The notes beneath the pieces were generated by a model, which worked only from the letters and a program-made list of their open reading frames with translations, made no database searches and was not told where the DNA came from. This document shows, piece by piece, positions 13,566-22,024 of a stretch of DNA of 23,161 nt. Positions within the stretch are counted from its first letter, which is position 1. Each line of letters starts with the position of its first letter. The DNA is from CAVQUE01 sp046290435 (lineage in GTDB: Bacteria; Actinomycetota; Acidimicrobiia; Acidimicrobiales; UBA8592): NCBI GenBank assembly GCA_046290435.1, contig JBKAGO010000013.1:1-23161 (forward strand). The letters run 5' to 3'. Both the position numbers and the translations under genes were made by a program.

Positions 13566-14285
13566 GTGACGTGGATGACCGAGGGTGCCGAGGAGTTTCT
13601 GGAAGCGGGGGCGCGGCTGTTGGCCCGGTCGGGGGCGCAGGTGTCGCTGCGGTCGTTGACGGTCCGTGCGGTCACCCAGGAGGCCGGACGTTCGACGGGC
13701 GCCTTCTATCACTACTGGGAAACTCAGTCCGAGTTCGCCGACGCGCTCGGCGCGTACGTGATGGATGCAGTGCGGATCGAGGCCGAGGATCCGTCGTTCG
13801 CCAATCTCGCGACGCTCGCGGCCACCGGCACGCTCGAGGACATGATCGACGCGTTCGAGCGGCACTGCGCGTTCCTGGTGACCTCGCCGCGCTTTCGCTT
13901 GGAGTTGTTGTTGTGGTCGCTGCCCGACGACGACGAGGTGCAGGCGACGCTGGGTCCGAGCTACCGGATGCAGGTCGAGTACAACGCGCTGTTCATCGAG
14001 GCGCTGTTGGCGCGCACCGGGTTGCAGTTGGTCGACGGCGTCACCAGTCGGGATCTCGCGTGTGTGCTGATGACGTCGCTGGCGGGCATGGCGATCGTCC
14101 AGCGGGTCGAGCCGGACCTGGTGGGGCCGATGGCCAGCCGGCTGGTGTGCACGTTCCTGGTGAGCTCGGTGATGATCCCGGTCGGCGACGACACGCGCTC
14201 GCAGTCCCTCGAGGAGCTCCTGGCCCGGCTGGGCGCGCACTACGAGCGCCGCTGCCGCTCCGGAGCGGAGGCGCTGACCGAGTAG
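13566..14285 (+). CDS. TetR-family transcriptional regulator
   Basis: 239 residues from the GTG at 13566 (GGGAG 6 nt upstream); the ATG at 13575 is the alternative. The HTH covers 'SLRSLTVRAVTQEAGRSTGAFYHYWETQSEFADAL', with recognition helix STGAFYHYW, about residues 25-60. The C-terminal domain is all-helical with no recognisable ligand motif. The gene follows the small membrane protein by 120 nt. The paired 20-bp sites before each of these genes suggest self-regulation and control of the small protein, possibly also of the divergent lipoprotein. Confidence 0.88.
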   Translation: MTWMTEGAEEFLEAGARLLARSGAQVSLRSLTVRAVTQEAGRSTGAFYHYWETQSEFADALGAYVMDAVRIEAEDPSFANLATLAATGTLEDMIDAFERHCAFLVTSPRFRLELLLWSLPDDDEVQATLGPSYRMQVEYNALFIEALLARTGLQLVDGVTSRDLACVLMTSLAGMAIVQRVEPDLVGPMASRLVCTFLVSSVMIPVGDDTRSQSLEELLARLGAHYERRCRSGAEALTE

Positions 14286-14304
14286 CCGACAGGCCGGGGT
14301 CGGC
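14285..14304 (+). terminator. Weak hairpin after tetR
   Basis: GCCGAC (14285-14290) and GTCGGC (14299-14304) can pair around an 8-nt GC-rich loop immediately after the tetR stop codon. There is no T-run, so efficient intrinsic termination is uncertain. Confidence 0.3.
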
Positions 14305-14402
14305 GAACGCACTATCCGCCTCGTCGTGCCCGGTCCGGCCCGACGCGGCCGGATCGTTCTACCCTGGCTCGGCGTCGGAGCAGTGACGGGGAGGCCCACA
14401 CG

Positions 14403-15212
14403 ATGCACAGGTCAGGACGATCGACGGCGCTCGCCGCCGTCGCAGGGTTGCTGATGGCGATGCTGGTCGCGGCGCCGGCGCCGGCGCTCGACGGCGGAAC
14501 CACCTGCAACACCTTCGGTGGCGACGGGTTCCAGTCGGTCAACATCGAGATCGGCGACGGCGACACCCGGACGGTCATCCGGTACCGCAACGGGCGGGTG
14601 CTGGTCGATGGCACCAACTGTGGTCGGGTGCTGGGTCGGGGCACGGTGGACATCCTCGACAGCGGCGAGGCGTCGACGAACACGATCGTCGTCGACGCAT
14701 CGACACGTTGGTCCACCGGGGGCGAGTTCACGATCCCGTTCTCAACCAATCTGCGCGGTCACATCCAAGACGGCAGGCCCGACCGTGTCATCGTCAACGG
14801 ATCGACCGGGCGTGACGTGGTCACGCTGTTCGGCGACGACCTGATCATCAGGCGCGGCGGTCGGGCGATGTTCTCCATGAGCTTCGAGCGCACCACCGTC
14901 GCCGTGGTCAACCTCGGACGCGGCAACGACCGCTTCGAGTCCGCCGACACGGTCTCCGACGACGCGCCGGCCGCCCTCACGATCAAGGGTGGCGGCGGTC
15001 GAGACGTGATCATCGGCAACGCGCTGGGCGAGCGTCTGATCGGCGGGCCGGGCAACGACCGGCTGGTCGGCAAGGCCGGCGCCGATGTGCTCCGGGGCGG
15101 CCCAGGCGATGATCGTCTGGTGCCCGGCGCAGGCGCCGACCGAGTCGACGGCGGCGGCGGCACCGACACCTGCGCCTGCAATGCCGGCGACACGGTCACC
15201 AACGTGCCCTGA
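14403..15212 (+). CDS. Secreted protein with RTX-like calcium-binding repeats
   Basis: 269 residues. A signal peptide (to about residue 28, APAPA|L) is followed by a beta-rich region with 'NTIVVDAS' and 'DRVIVNGSTGRDVVTLFGDDL', then degenerate and canonical RTX nonapeptides: 'GGGGRDVIIGNALGERLI', 'GGPGNDRLVGKAGADVLR', 'GGPGDDRLVPGAGADRVD' and 'GGGGTDTC' (about 195-255). Such GGxGxDxLx repeats fold into a calcium-bound beta-roll after secretion. Cys pairs near both ends could form disulfides. GGGGAGG lies 7 nt before the ATG, and TACCCT (14360-14365) may be the -10. The gene is short for an RTX protein and has no catalytic domain, so a structural or surface role is inferred. Confidence 0.85.
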   Translation: MHRSGRSTALAAVAGLLMAMLVAAPAPALDGGTTCNTFGGDGFQSVNIEIGDGDTRTVIRYRNGRVLVDGTNCGRVLGRGTVDILDSGEASTNTIVVDASTRWSTGGEFTIPFSTNLRGHIQDGRPDRVIVNGSTGRDVVTLFGDDLIIRRGGRAMFSMSFERTTVAVVNLGRGNDRFESADTVSDDAPAALTIKGGGGRDVIIGNALGERLIGGPGNDRLVGKAGADVLRGGPGDDRLVPGAGADRVDGGGGTDTCACNAGDTVTNVP

Positions 15213-15284
15213 CCCGTCGGGCTCGGCCGCTGCATCATCGCAGGCCCGTGATCGGGAGCGCTCGGCCGAGACCGTCGATGGCGT

Positions 15285-16520
15285 TCAGGTACGAGCGAGG
15301 ACCATGATGGTCAGGTCGTCCCAACTCGGGTCGTCGGGGCATTCCTCGGCGATGCGGTCGCACAGCGCCGTGGGATCGTGGCCCGGATCTGCCTCCAGGA
15401 CCGTCCGGACGCGGTCCACGCCGATGTCGATCGACTCGCCGCGCCGTTCGAGTATCCCGTCGGAGACCATGACACACAGGTCGCCGCGCGCCAGGCGCTC
15501 GGTGTGGGTGACCGTCGATCCGTCGGGGTTCCAGGGAAGTGGCGGGCGGGTGGCTGCCCGTTCGGTCTCCACGCGACCGTCGTGGTGGCGGATGAGAGGC
15601 GGCGGGTGCCCGGCGCTCGCCCAGCGAAGCGTGCCGTCCGGCTCGAGGATCGCCACCAGCGCCGTCGCGAGCTCCGTGGGGTCGTGTGCCACCAGCATGT
15701 GGGCCATGGAGTCGAGGATGAGGCAGGGGTCGGGATCGAGCAGGGCCCGGGTACGGGCGGCATTGCTGAGCCGACCCATCAGGGTGGATGCTCGTGGCCC
15801 CTTGCCCGCGGCGTCGCCGACCACGGCGAGGAAACGGCCGTCGTCGAGCGCCATCACGTCGTACCAGTCGCCGCCGATCTCGCGGCCGGTGGCGGCGGGG
15901 TGGTACGCGCAGGCGAAGAGCCAGTCGTCGCTGTCGGGGAGCGCTGCGGGCAACACGGCATGCACGAGCGCGTCGGCCGCTCGGCGCGTATGGGTGACGA
16001 CCTCGCGGGCGTGGGCGTTCTTGCGCGCGAGTTCTCCGATCTCCAGATTGGCGTCGTGGAGGTGGGAGGCCAGGATCTGCTCGGTCTCGGGTGGGTCGGG
16101 TCGTTCGATGACGATGGCGAGCCACTCGAAGGGGTTCGACCGGATCATGGTCGCGCCGACGCGGACCGGGACCTCGGTGCCGTCGGGGCGCTCGTACACC
16201 TTGTCGAGGAAGGGGAACGGCTCGCCGGATCGGAGGATCTCGCGGCCCTCCTCTTCCAGTACGTGGTAACGATCCGGGGTGATGGCGACCCAGTCGATCT
16301 CGCCGCGTTCGAGCTCGTCGCGCCGGCGGTCGATCATGGTGAGGAACGTGTCGTTGGCCTCGATGACGGTGGTGTCGCGGCCCATCGCGACACCGATGAT
16401 CGCCGAACCGAGCAGCTGGGCGTAGCGCGTGGCTGCGTGGAGATCCGTTGGCCGGACCCGATGCGCCGATTCCGCCGATTCCGCCGGTTCCGCTTCTTCC
16501 CGCGAGGAAACGAATGCCAT
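15285..16520 (-). CDS. PAS-domain SpoIIE-type (PP2C) serine phosphatase
   Basis: 411 residues. A PAS-like sensor occupies about residues 30-140 ('IIGVAMGRDTTVIEANDTFLTMIDR' and 'FLDKVYERPDGTEVPVRVGATMI'). A linker helix follows, then a SpoIIE/RsbU phosphatase domain (about 185-408): 'GGDWYDVMALDDGRFLAVVGDAAGKG' supplies the metal-binding Asp218 and Asp236, with 'WASAGHPPPLI', 'LCVMVSDGILERRGESIDIG' and the closing 'DDLTIMVLA'. All expected metal ligands look present, so it should be active, probably dephosphorylating an anti-sigma-factor antagonist encoded elsewhere. The ATG at 16520 has no Shine-Dalgarno sequence, but TAGAAT (16532-16527) lies 6 nt upstream, so the mRNA may be leaderless. 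It is divergent from the histidine kinase. Confidence 0.92.
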   Translation of the reverse strand: MAFVSSREEAEPAESAESAHRVRPTDLHAATRYAQLLGSAIIGVAMGRDTTVIEANDTFLTMIDRRRDELERGEIDWVAITPDRYHVLEEEGREILRSGEPFPFLDKVYERPDGTEVPVRVGATMIRSNPFEWLAIVIERPDPPETEQILASHLHDANLEIGELARKNAHAREVVTHTRRAADALVHAVLPAALPDSDDWLFACAYHPAATGREIGGDWYDVMALDDGRFLAVVGDAAGKGPRASTLMGRLSNAARTRALLDPDPCLILDSMAHMLVAHDPTELATALVAILEPDGTLRWASAGHPPPLIRHHDGRVETERAATRPPLPWNPDGSTVTHTERLARGDLCVMVSDGILERRGESIDIGVDRVRTVLEADPGHDPTALCDRIAEECPDDPSWDDLTIMVLART

Positions 16521-16526
16521 GGCCGG

Positions 16527-16532
16527 ATTCTA
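16527..16532 (-). promoter_or_regulatory. -10 element of the SpoIIE phosphatase gene
   Basis: TAGAAT on the minus strand matches TATAAT at five of six bases and ends 6 nt before the ATG, placing the transcription start at or next to the start codon. The -35 region (near 16550-16556) is not recognisable, which is common in actinobacteria. Confidence 0.45.
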
Positions 16533-16622
16533 GAAATCGAACGACGTGAGAACCAGCTGGCAGCCTGCTTGCACCCTCTCGGTCTCGTTCTTTCGGCTGA
16601 TCCGCCTGTCCGACGGGTTCCG

Positions 16623-16628
16623 TACCAT
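16623..16628 (+). promoter_or_regulatory. -10 element of the histidine kinase gene
   Basis: TACCAT fits the TANNNT actinobacterial -10 and lies 8 nt before the GTG at 16637. No Shine-Dalgarno sequence is visible before this GTG, so a leaderless transcript is likely. No good -35 is seen. Confidence 0.35.
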
Positions 16629-16636
16629 GGGCAGCT

Positions 16637-17839
16637 GTGTGGGATGTCGTGCGTGCGATCTGGGCGGAGCCGGCGGTGGCCGATCCGCCGCGGCGTGTCT
16701 GGCGCGACTGGGCGCTCGTCGGTGTCACGATCCCGGTCGCTGTGCTCGAGGGGATCTTCGCCCCGGGTGTCGTGTGGCGCCCGGTCGCCATCGTGCTGAC
16801 ATTGGCGGTGTTGCCCGCTCTGCTGTGGCGGCGGACGCACCCGCTGGCGATGACCTGGTCGGTGTTCGGGGCGTTCGTGGTGGTGGACGTGGCCCGGTTG
16901 GCGGCTGGTGTCGAGGCGGTGACGCTGACGACCATGATCATCTGCCTGCTGCTTCCCTATGCGCTCACCCGGTGGGGCAGCGGCCGCGACGTCATCCTGG
17001 CGTTGCCGCCCATCGTCGTCGCGAGCAGCCTGGCGGTGGTGTTCGACTACACCGGCATCGGCGATGCCATCGGTGGCTACACGGTGCTGGGCCTGGCGCT
17101 GGCGTCGGGTGCGGTGGTGCGGTCACAGCAGAAGGAACGGGCGCAGGCGGTCGAGCGGGTCCGTCTGCTCGAACGGGAGTCGCTGGCCCGGGATCTGCAC
17201 GACACGGTGGCCCACCACGTCTCGGCGATCCTGATCCGAGCGCAGGCCGGTCTGGCGACGGCGCCGACCTCGCCGTCGGCCGCCACCGATGCACTCGCGG
17301 TGATCGAGGCCGAGGCGTCGCGCACGTTGACCGAGATGCGGACGATCGTGGGGGTGTTGCGTGCCGACGCCGCGACCGGCACTGCCGGGGACAGCGGGAT
17401 CGAGGCTGCCCGGTCGCCGTTGCCGACGGTGGCCGATCTCGGCGCGCTGATCGACGACGCGCCGGGCGGCCCGCTGGTGCACCTTCGACTCGGCGGCGAC
17501 CTCGACGGGCTCGCACCGGCGGTGTCGACCGCGATCTACCGCATGGCGCAGGAGTCGATCACCAACGCCCGCCGTCATGCACGCAACGCGACGCGCGTCG
17601 ACGTCGACGTGACGGCCGACGACACGGCGGTCCACCTGTCGGTGCGTGACGACGGTGCCCGCACGGGCGGCTCGTCCGATGGCCTCGGCGTCACGGGGTT
17701 CGGCATCGTCGGCATGGTGGAGCGCGCCGACCTGCTGGGCGGAACGTGCGCTGCGGGACCGGGCCGGCACGGTGGTTGGGTGGTGTCGGCGACGTTGCCG
17801 CGTCTGGCGTCGGCCGCCGAGCCCTTGGCCACACGGTGA
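16637..17839 (+). CDS. NarL-type sensor histidine kinase
   Basis: 400 residues. The N-terminal half has about five hydrophobic segments (between about residues 25 and 160) with very short loops, so it probably senses within the membrane rather than an external ligand. The HisKA_3 box 'LARDLHDTVAHHVSAILIRAQAGL' carries the phosphorylated His188. The ATPase domain includes 'IYRMAQESITNARRHARNA' (N-box), 'LSVRDDGARTGG' (DxG of the G1 box) and 'GFGIVGMVERADLLGG' (G2-type). All catalytic elements are present. The start is GTG 16637. The TGA overlaps the GTG of the response regulator (GTGA), so both are translated together. Confidence 0.92.
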   Translation: MWDVVRAIWAEPAVADPPRRVWRDWALVGVTIPVAVLEGIFAPGVVWRPVAIVLTLAVLPALLWRRTHPLAMTWSVFGAFVVVDVARLAAGVEAVTLTTMIICLLLPYALTRWGSGRDVILALPPIVVASSLAVVFDYTGIGDAIGGYTVLGLALASGAVVRSQQKERAQAVERVRLLERESLARDLHDTVAHHVSAILIRAQAGLATAPTSPSAATDALAVIEAEASRTLTEMRTIVGVLRADAATGTAGDSGIEAARSPLPTVADLGALIDDAPGGPLVHLRLGGDLDGLAPAVSTAIYRMAQESITNARRHARNATRVDVDVTADDTAVHLSVRDDGARTGGSSDGLGVTGFGIVGMVERADLLGGTCAAGPGRHGGWVVSATLPRLASAAEPLATR

Positions 17840-18507
17840 CGATCCGGGTCGTGGTGGCCGACGACCAGGAGCTGGTACGGACCGGTCTGTCGATGATCCT
17901 CGATGCGCGGCCCGGGATCGAGGTGGTCGGCCAGGCGGCCGACGGCCACGCTGCGGTGGAGATGGCCCGACGGCTCCGTCCCGACGTATGCCTGTTCGAC
18001 ATCCGGATGCCGGGCCTCGACGGGATCGAGGCCACCCGCCTGCTGGCCGGGCCCGAGGTCGCCGACCCGTTGGCGGTGGTGGTGATCACCACGTTCGATC
18101 TCGACGACTACGTGTACGCGGCGCTCGAGGCGGGCGCCCGGGGGTTCCTGCTGAAGGACGCCGGGCCCGATCTGTTGGCCCAGGCAATCGAGGCGGCTGC
18201 CGACGGTGACGCGTTGATCGCCCCGAGCGTCACGGTGCGGCTGCTGGCGGCGTTCGCCGATCGCCGCCCGGATACGCCGGCCCAACCGGTGGTGCCGCTC
18301 ACCGACCGCGAGGAAGAGGTGCTGGTGGTGGTGGCCCGGGGGCGTACGAACACCGAGATCGCCGACGAGCTGTTCATCGGCCTGAGCACGGTGAAGACCC
18401 ACGTCGCGTCGCTGATGACCAAGCTGGGCGCCCGCAACCGGGTGGAGATCGCGATGTGGGCCTACGAGACGGGCCGCCTCGGCCGAGGATCCACGCCCGC
18501 AGCCTGA
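17836..18507 (+). CDS. NarL/FixJ-family response regulator
   Basis: 223 residues. The receiver domain (about 2-120) has the acidic pair DD at 9-10, the phospho-accepting Asp55 in 'DVCLFDIRMPGLDG', Thr in 'VVVITTFD' and Lys in 'GFLLKDAGP'. The C-terminal LuxR-type HTH has 'LTDREEEVLVVVARGRTNTEIADELFIGLSTVKTHVASLMTKLGARNRVEIAMWA'-like order (about 155-210), with recognition helix LSTVKTHVASLM. The GTG at 17836 overlaps the kinase stop and is where receiver homology begins. It is the cognate partner of the upstream kinase. The MmpL-type transporter 163 nt downstream is the most likely local target. Confidence 0.93.
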   Translation: MTIRVVVADDQELVRTGLSMILDARPGIEVVGQAADGHAAVEMARRLRPDVCLFDIRMPGLDGIEATRLLAGPEVADPLAVVVITTFDLDDYVYAALEAGARGFLLKDAGPDLLAQAIEAAADGDALIAPSVTVRLLAAFADRRPDTPAQPVVPLTDREEEVLVVVARGRTNTEIADELFIGLSTVKTHVASLMTKLGARNRVEIAMWAYETGRLGRGSTPAA

Positions 18508-18535
18508 ACTGGCAGCCAGATTTCGCAGTTGCGCG

Positions 18536-18562
18536 GGCCGAAAGGACGAGCCCGATTCGGCC
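18536..18562. other. Inverted repeat between response regulator and transporter
   Basis: GGCCGAA (18536-18542) and TTCGGCC (18556-18562) are perfect 7-bp inverted repeats separated by 13 nt. They could be a response-regulator binding site for the transporter promoter, or a hairpin in a read-through transcript. Confidence 0.35.
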
Positions 18563-18670
18563 TCGATGCCGATGTGGCGCAGCGGTCCGAGGCCGACGAT
18601 CAGCAGGTGCCATCGGCACCGAGGGACGGCAGGGGCCGGCCCGGATCGTCGTCGAAGTGGGAGTCCAGCA

Positions 18671-21019
18671 ATGTCGTATGCCCTATATCGGATGGGCCGG
18701 TTCGCGGCCCGTCATCCGTGGCGAGTGATCGGCGGATGGCTGCTCGTCGCCGTGGTGGTGGTCGCAGCGTCGAGCACGCTCGGCAAGGAGCTGGAGGATT
18801 CCTTCGCCGTGCCCGGCCTCGACTCGCAGGAGGCCATCGAGCTGCTGAGTGCTGCCGGCGCCGATGAGGCCGGGATCACGGCCCGGGTGGTGATGACCCC
18901 GCCCGACGGGGCGAGCTTCTTCGACTCGCCCGCCGCGGCAGCGGCGCTGGCCGACGTGCAGGCAGCGGCACGGGCGTTGCCCAACGTCGTCGCCACCACC
19001 GACCCGGCCGGTGCGCTGGCAGCGGGGGAGGCGGGAGCGGGGGCAGCGGGAGAGTCAGGCGACACCGTGTCGGCCGACGGATCCGTCGCCGTGCTCACGC
19101 TGCAGTACCCCGTGGTCGAGGAGCTCGACGCGGTCGACCTCGACAACCTGAAGGACCTGGTGGCCGACGCCCGGATCGACGGGGCCCTGCAGGTCGAGAT
19201 GGGTGGCGACCTGTCGTATGCGTTCGAGGAGCCCCAGACCGGCACCGGCGAGCTGATGGGGCTCGTGGGTGCGGCGGTGATCCTGCTGGTGGCGTTCGGG
19301 TCGATCATCGCGATGGGCTTGCCCATCGGGGTCGCGGTGTTCGGGCTGGCGTTGGGCGTCAGCTCGATGTCGCTGTTGGCGTATGTGATCGACGTGCCGA
19401 GTTGGGCGCCGCAGATGGCGGCGATGATCGGTCTCGGCGTCGGTATCGACTACGCGCTGTTCCTGGTGACCCGTCACCGGGAGTTCCTGGCCCGGGGGAT
19501 GACGGTCACCGAGTCGGTGGCGCGCGCCGTGGCCACGGCCGGGCAGGCCGTGATCTTCGCCGGCGGCACCGTGGTGATCGCCATCCTCGGGTTGGTGGTG
19601 GCCGGGGTGCCGTTCATGACGGCCGCGGGCGTGGCGACGTCGGTGATCGTGCTGATGATGGTGGCCGCGTCGGTCACGCTGGTGCCGGCGTTCCTGGGGT
19701 TGGCCGGGCATCGGATCAACCGGTTCGGGATCCACCGACGGGGCAATGATGCGGGCACCGTGGGGGCGGGCTGGGAGCGATGGGGCCGTCATGTGTCGGC
19801 GCACGCATGGCAGTACGCGGTTGGGGTCACCGTGGTGCTGGTCGCGCTGACGGCACCGGTCGCGGCGCTGCAGCTGGGGTTCCCCGACGACGGCACGTTG
19901 CACGAGTCGCGCTCCGAACGTCGGGCGTACGACCTGGTGGCCGCCGGGTTCGGGCCCGGGGCCAACGGCCCGTTGGTCATCGCGGTCGACCTCACCGCCG
20001 CCGACACCGACACCAATACCGCCGACGTTGGCGGCGAGGAGGCCGTCGCCATCGTCGACCGGCTCTCCGCTGCGGTGGCGGCCGACCGCGGGATCGCCGA
20101 GGTGGCGCCTGCGGTGATCGACGCCGAGGTGGGCGTGGCCACGCTGGTGGCCATTCCGACGACGGCCCCGCAGGACGCTGCCACCTACGCCACGGTGGAG
20201 CGGCTGCGCGCCGAGGTGTTCCCGTCGGTGCTGGCCGGCACGTCGGTCGACGCGCACGTGGGCGGGTCGACGGCCAACTGGGGCGACATCAGCCAGCGGG
20301 TCACCGACCGGCTGCCCTGGTTCATCGGGGCGGTCGTGCTGATGTCGTTCGTGCTGTTGACCGTGGTGTTCCGGTCGATCCTGGTGGCGCTGAAGGCGGC
20401 CGTTCTCAACCTGTTGAGCATCGGCGCGGCCTACGGGGTGCTGGTGATGGTGTTCCAGTGGGGCTGGGGCGAGAGCCTGATCGGGCTGGAGACCACGGTG
20501 CCGATCGTGTCGTTCCTGCCGATGTTCATGTTCGCGGTGCTGTTCGGCCTGTCGATGGACTACGAGGTGTTCCTGTTGTCGCGGGTGCGCGAGGAGTACC
20601 TGGCCACCGGCGACAACGACCGATCGGTCATCGTGGGGATCGCGTCGACGGCCCGGGTGATCACGTCGGCGGCGCTGATCATGATCTGTGTGTTCGGTGC
20701 GTTCGTGCTGGGCGACGACCCGGCCACCAAGATGCTGGGCCTCGGCCTGGCCACGGCGATCCTGGTCGACGCCACCATCGTCCGCATCGTGCTGGTACCG
20801 GCCACGATGAAGCTGCTGGGCGACGCCAACTGGTGGCTCCCGGCATGGCTCGACCGCCGCCTGCCCCGCATCGACATCGATGGCGAGACCGGCCTGCCGG
20901 TCCCCGAGATGGAGCCTGCAACGTCGCCAGGAGGCGCTTGGACCGTGCCGACCGTGACGCCCGTGACGCCCGTGCCGACCGTGCCCGCTCGCGTCGGCGT
21001 CGGCGATCGGCCAGACTGA
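18671..21019 (+). CDS. MmpL-family RND transporter
   Basis: 782 residues, typical for actinobacterial MMPL proteins of the smaller kind. The first transmembrane helix (about 17-37) follows 'MGRFAARHPWRVIGGWL'. A periplasmic domain (about 40-190) is followed by a five-helix bundle containing 'GLGVGIDYALFLVTRHREFLARG' with Asp260. A second helix/periplasmic half contains 'FGLSMDYEVFLLSRVREEYLATG' with Asp630. These Asp-Tyr pairs are the expected proton-relay residues, so the pump looks functional. The C-terminal tail is Thr/Val/Pro-repetitive. The ATG at 18671 has GGGAG 7 nt upstream. Substrates in the family are lipids or hydrophobic drugs; none can be assigned here. Position next to a two-component system suggests induced expression. 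Confidence 0.93.
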   Translation: MSYALYRMGRFAARHPWRVIGGWLLVAVVVVAASSTLGKELEDSFAVPGLDSQEAIELLSAAGADEAGITARVVMTPPDGASFFDSPAAAAALADVQAAARALPNVVATTDPAGALAAGEAGAGAAGESGDTVSADGSVAVLTLQYPVVEELDAVDLDNLKDLVADARIDGALQVEMGGDLSYAFEEPQTGTGELMGLVGAAVILLVAFGSIIAMGLPIGVAVFGLALGVSSMSLLAYVIDVPSWAPQMAAMIGLGVGIDYALFLVTRHREFLARGMTVTESVARAVATAGQAVIFAGGTVVIAILGLVVAGVPFMTAAGVATSVIVLMMVAASVTLVPAFLGLAGHRINRFGIHRRGNDAGTVGAGWERWGRHVSAHAWQYAVGVTVVLVALTAPVAALQLGFPDDGTLHESRSERRAYDLVAAGFGPGANGPLVIAVDLTAADTDTNTADVGGEEAVAIVDRLSAAVAADRGIAEVAPAVIDAEVGVATLVAIPTTAPQDAATYATVERLRAEVFPSVLAGTSVDAHVGGSTANWGDISQRVTDRLPWFIGAVVLMSFVLLTVVFRSILVALKAAVLNLLSIGAAYGVLVMVFQWGWGESLIGLETTVPIVSFLPMFMFAVLFGLSMDYEVFLLSRVREEYLATGDNDRSVIVGIASTARVITSAALIMICVFGAFVLGDDPATKMLGLGLATAILVDATIVRIVLVPATMKLLGDANWWLPAWLDRRLPRIDIDGETGLPVPEMEPATSPGGAWTVPTVTPVTPVPTVPARVGVGDRPD

Positions 21020-21050
21020 GCGCCGTGTCGGGACCCGGGGAGGATCAGCG

Positions 21051-21923
21051 ATGAACGAGTGGCGAGAACGCAGCAGGCGGGCGGCGTTCGCCTCGCATCG
21101 GCTGGTGGGCTGGATCTACTGGGATCCGGTCGGCATCGAGGGCTACGCCGCGCTCGGTGTGCCCAACGGGGTGGGCTACTACATCACCACCCGGGCCGGG
21201 GCCCTCGGCGACGCCGGGCCCGACGTCGTCACCGCCGCCTACTTCTCGATCCATCCCGACTTCGTGCGGGTCAGCTACGAGCTGCTCGGCGCACATGCGA
21301 CGCCGGCCGACGCGGTGCGGGTGCGCGACGACGCCGTGCTGATCGGGCTGCGTGCGCACGCCCCCGAGATCTGTGACGGGCTGGCCGAGCTGGCCGAGCC
21401 GCTGTGGGCGGCGGCCGACAGCCTGGCGTTGTCGGCGCGGCCGCTGTTCGCGGCGCAGCTGCGGCACCGCCGCGAGGACGAGCCGCTGCTGTCGGCGTGG
21501 TTGGCGGTCAACGCCATCCGCGAGTGGCGCGGCGACACGCACTGGGCGCTGCACGTGGCCGAGGACCTCACCGGCATCGAGGCGGGCATCCTCGACGGCG
21601 CGTGGCGTGCCTACGAAGACGACTGGCTGCCGCGCAGCCGCGGCGCTGACGACGCGCTGCTGGCCGAGGGCTACGAGCGACTGACCCAGCGAGGTCTGGT
21701 GGTCGACGGTGCGGTCACCGCCGAGGGCGTGGCCTACCGACAGGAGCTCGAGGACCGCCTCGACGACCTGTCGTCGGCCGCGTGGCGTCAGCTCGGTGGC
21801 GATGTCACCGACGGCTTCGTGGCGTTGATCGACACCGTGGGCGATCGGCTGATCGAACGCATCGACGCCACCGCCGGCGAGCGCTGGATGCCGGCCGCCC
21901 GCCACAATCCCGGTCTCGAGTGA
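21051..21923 (+). CDS. SCO6745-family protein
   Basis: 290 residues, resembling the actinobacterial SCO6745 family of unknown function. Characteristic parts are 'AAFASHRLVGWIYWDPVGIEGYAALGV', 'GYYITTRAGALGDAGPDVVTAAYFSIHPDFVR' and, in the C-terminal third, a winged-helix-like segment 'LLAEGYERLTQRGLVVDGAVTAEGVAYRQELEDRLD'. No signal peptide or membrane helix is present. GGGGAGG lies 7 nt before the ATG. It follows the transporter by 31 nt in the same direction and could be co-transcribed, but its role with the pump is unknown. A double hairpin follows its stop codon. Confidence 0.82.
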   Translation: MNEWRERSRRAAFASHRLVGWIYWDPVGIEGYAALGVPNGVGYYITTRAGALGDAGPDVVTAAYFSIHPDFVRVSYELLGAHATPADAVRVRDDAVLIGLRAHAPEICDGLAELAEPLWAAADSLALSARPLFAAQLRHRREDEPLLSAWLAVNAIREWRGDTHWALHVAEDLTGIEAGILDGAWRAYEDDWLPRSRGADDALLAEGYERLTQRGLVVDGAVTAEGVAYRQELEDRLDDLSSAAWRQLGGDVTDGFVALIDTVGDRLIERIDATAGERWMPAARHNPGLE

Positions 21924-21940
21924 ACGGCGCTGCTGCATTC

Positions 21941-21985
21941 GCGAGCACGAAATCGTGCTACCGGAGAGCACATTTCTGTGCTCGC
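21941..21985. terminator. Double hairpin between convergent genes
   Basis: Two stem-loops stand in tandem: AGCACGA-AA-TCGTGCT (21944-21959) and GAGCACA-TTTC-TGTGCTC (21966-21983), both with 7-bp perfect stems. The whole element can alternatively fold as one long hairpin, because GCGAGCAC (21941-21948) pairs with GTGCTCGC (21978-21985) and GAAAT pairs with ATTTC inside. It lies between convergent stop codons and may terminate transcription from both sides. It also resembles a REP-type repeat. Confidence 0.6.
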
Positions 21986-22024
21986 TGGGAGCGCGACCGG
22001 TGATCGGTCGAGGAGCGCCGGTGC

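Noticed and set aside
19055..20257. 400-codon minus-strand frame within the transporter gene
   Set aside because: His/Arg/Gly-rich shadow of the MmpL gene with no recognisable domain and no start signal.
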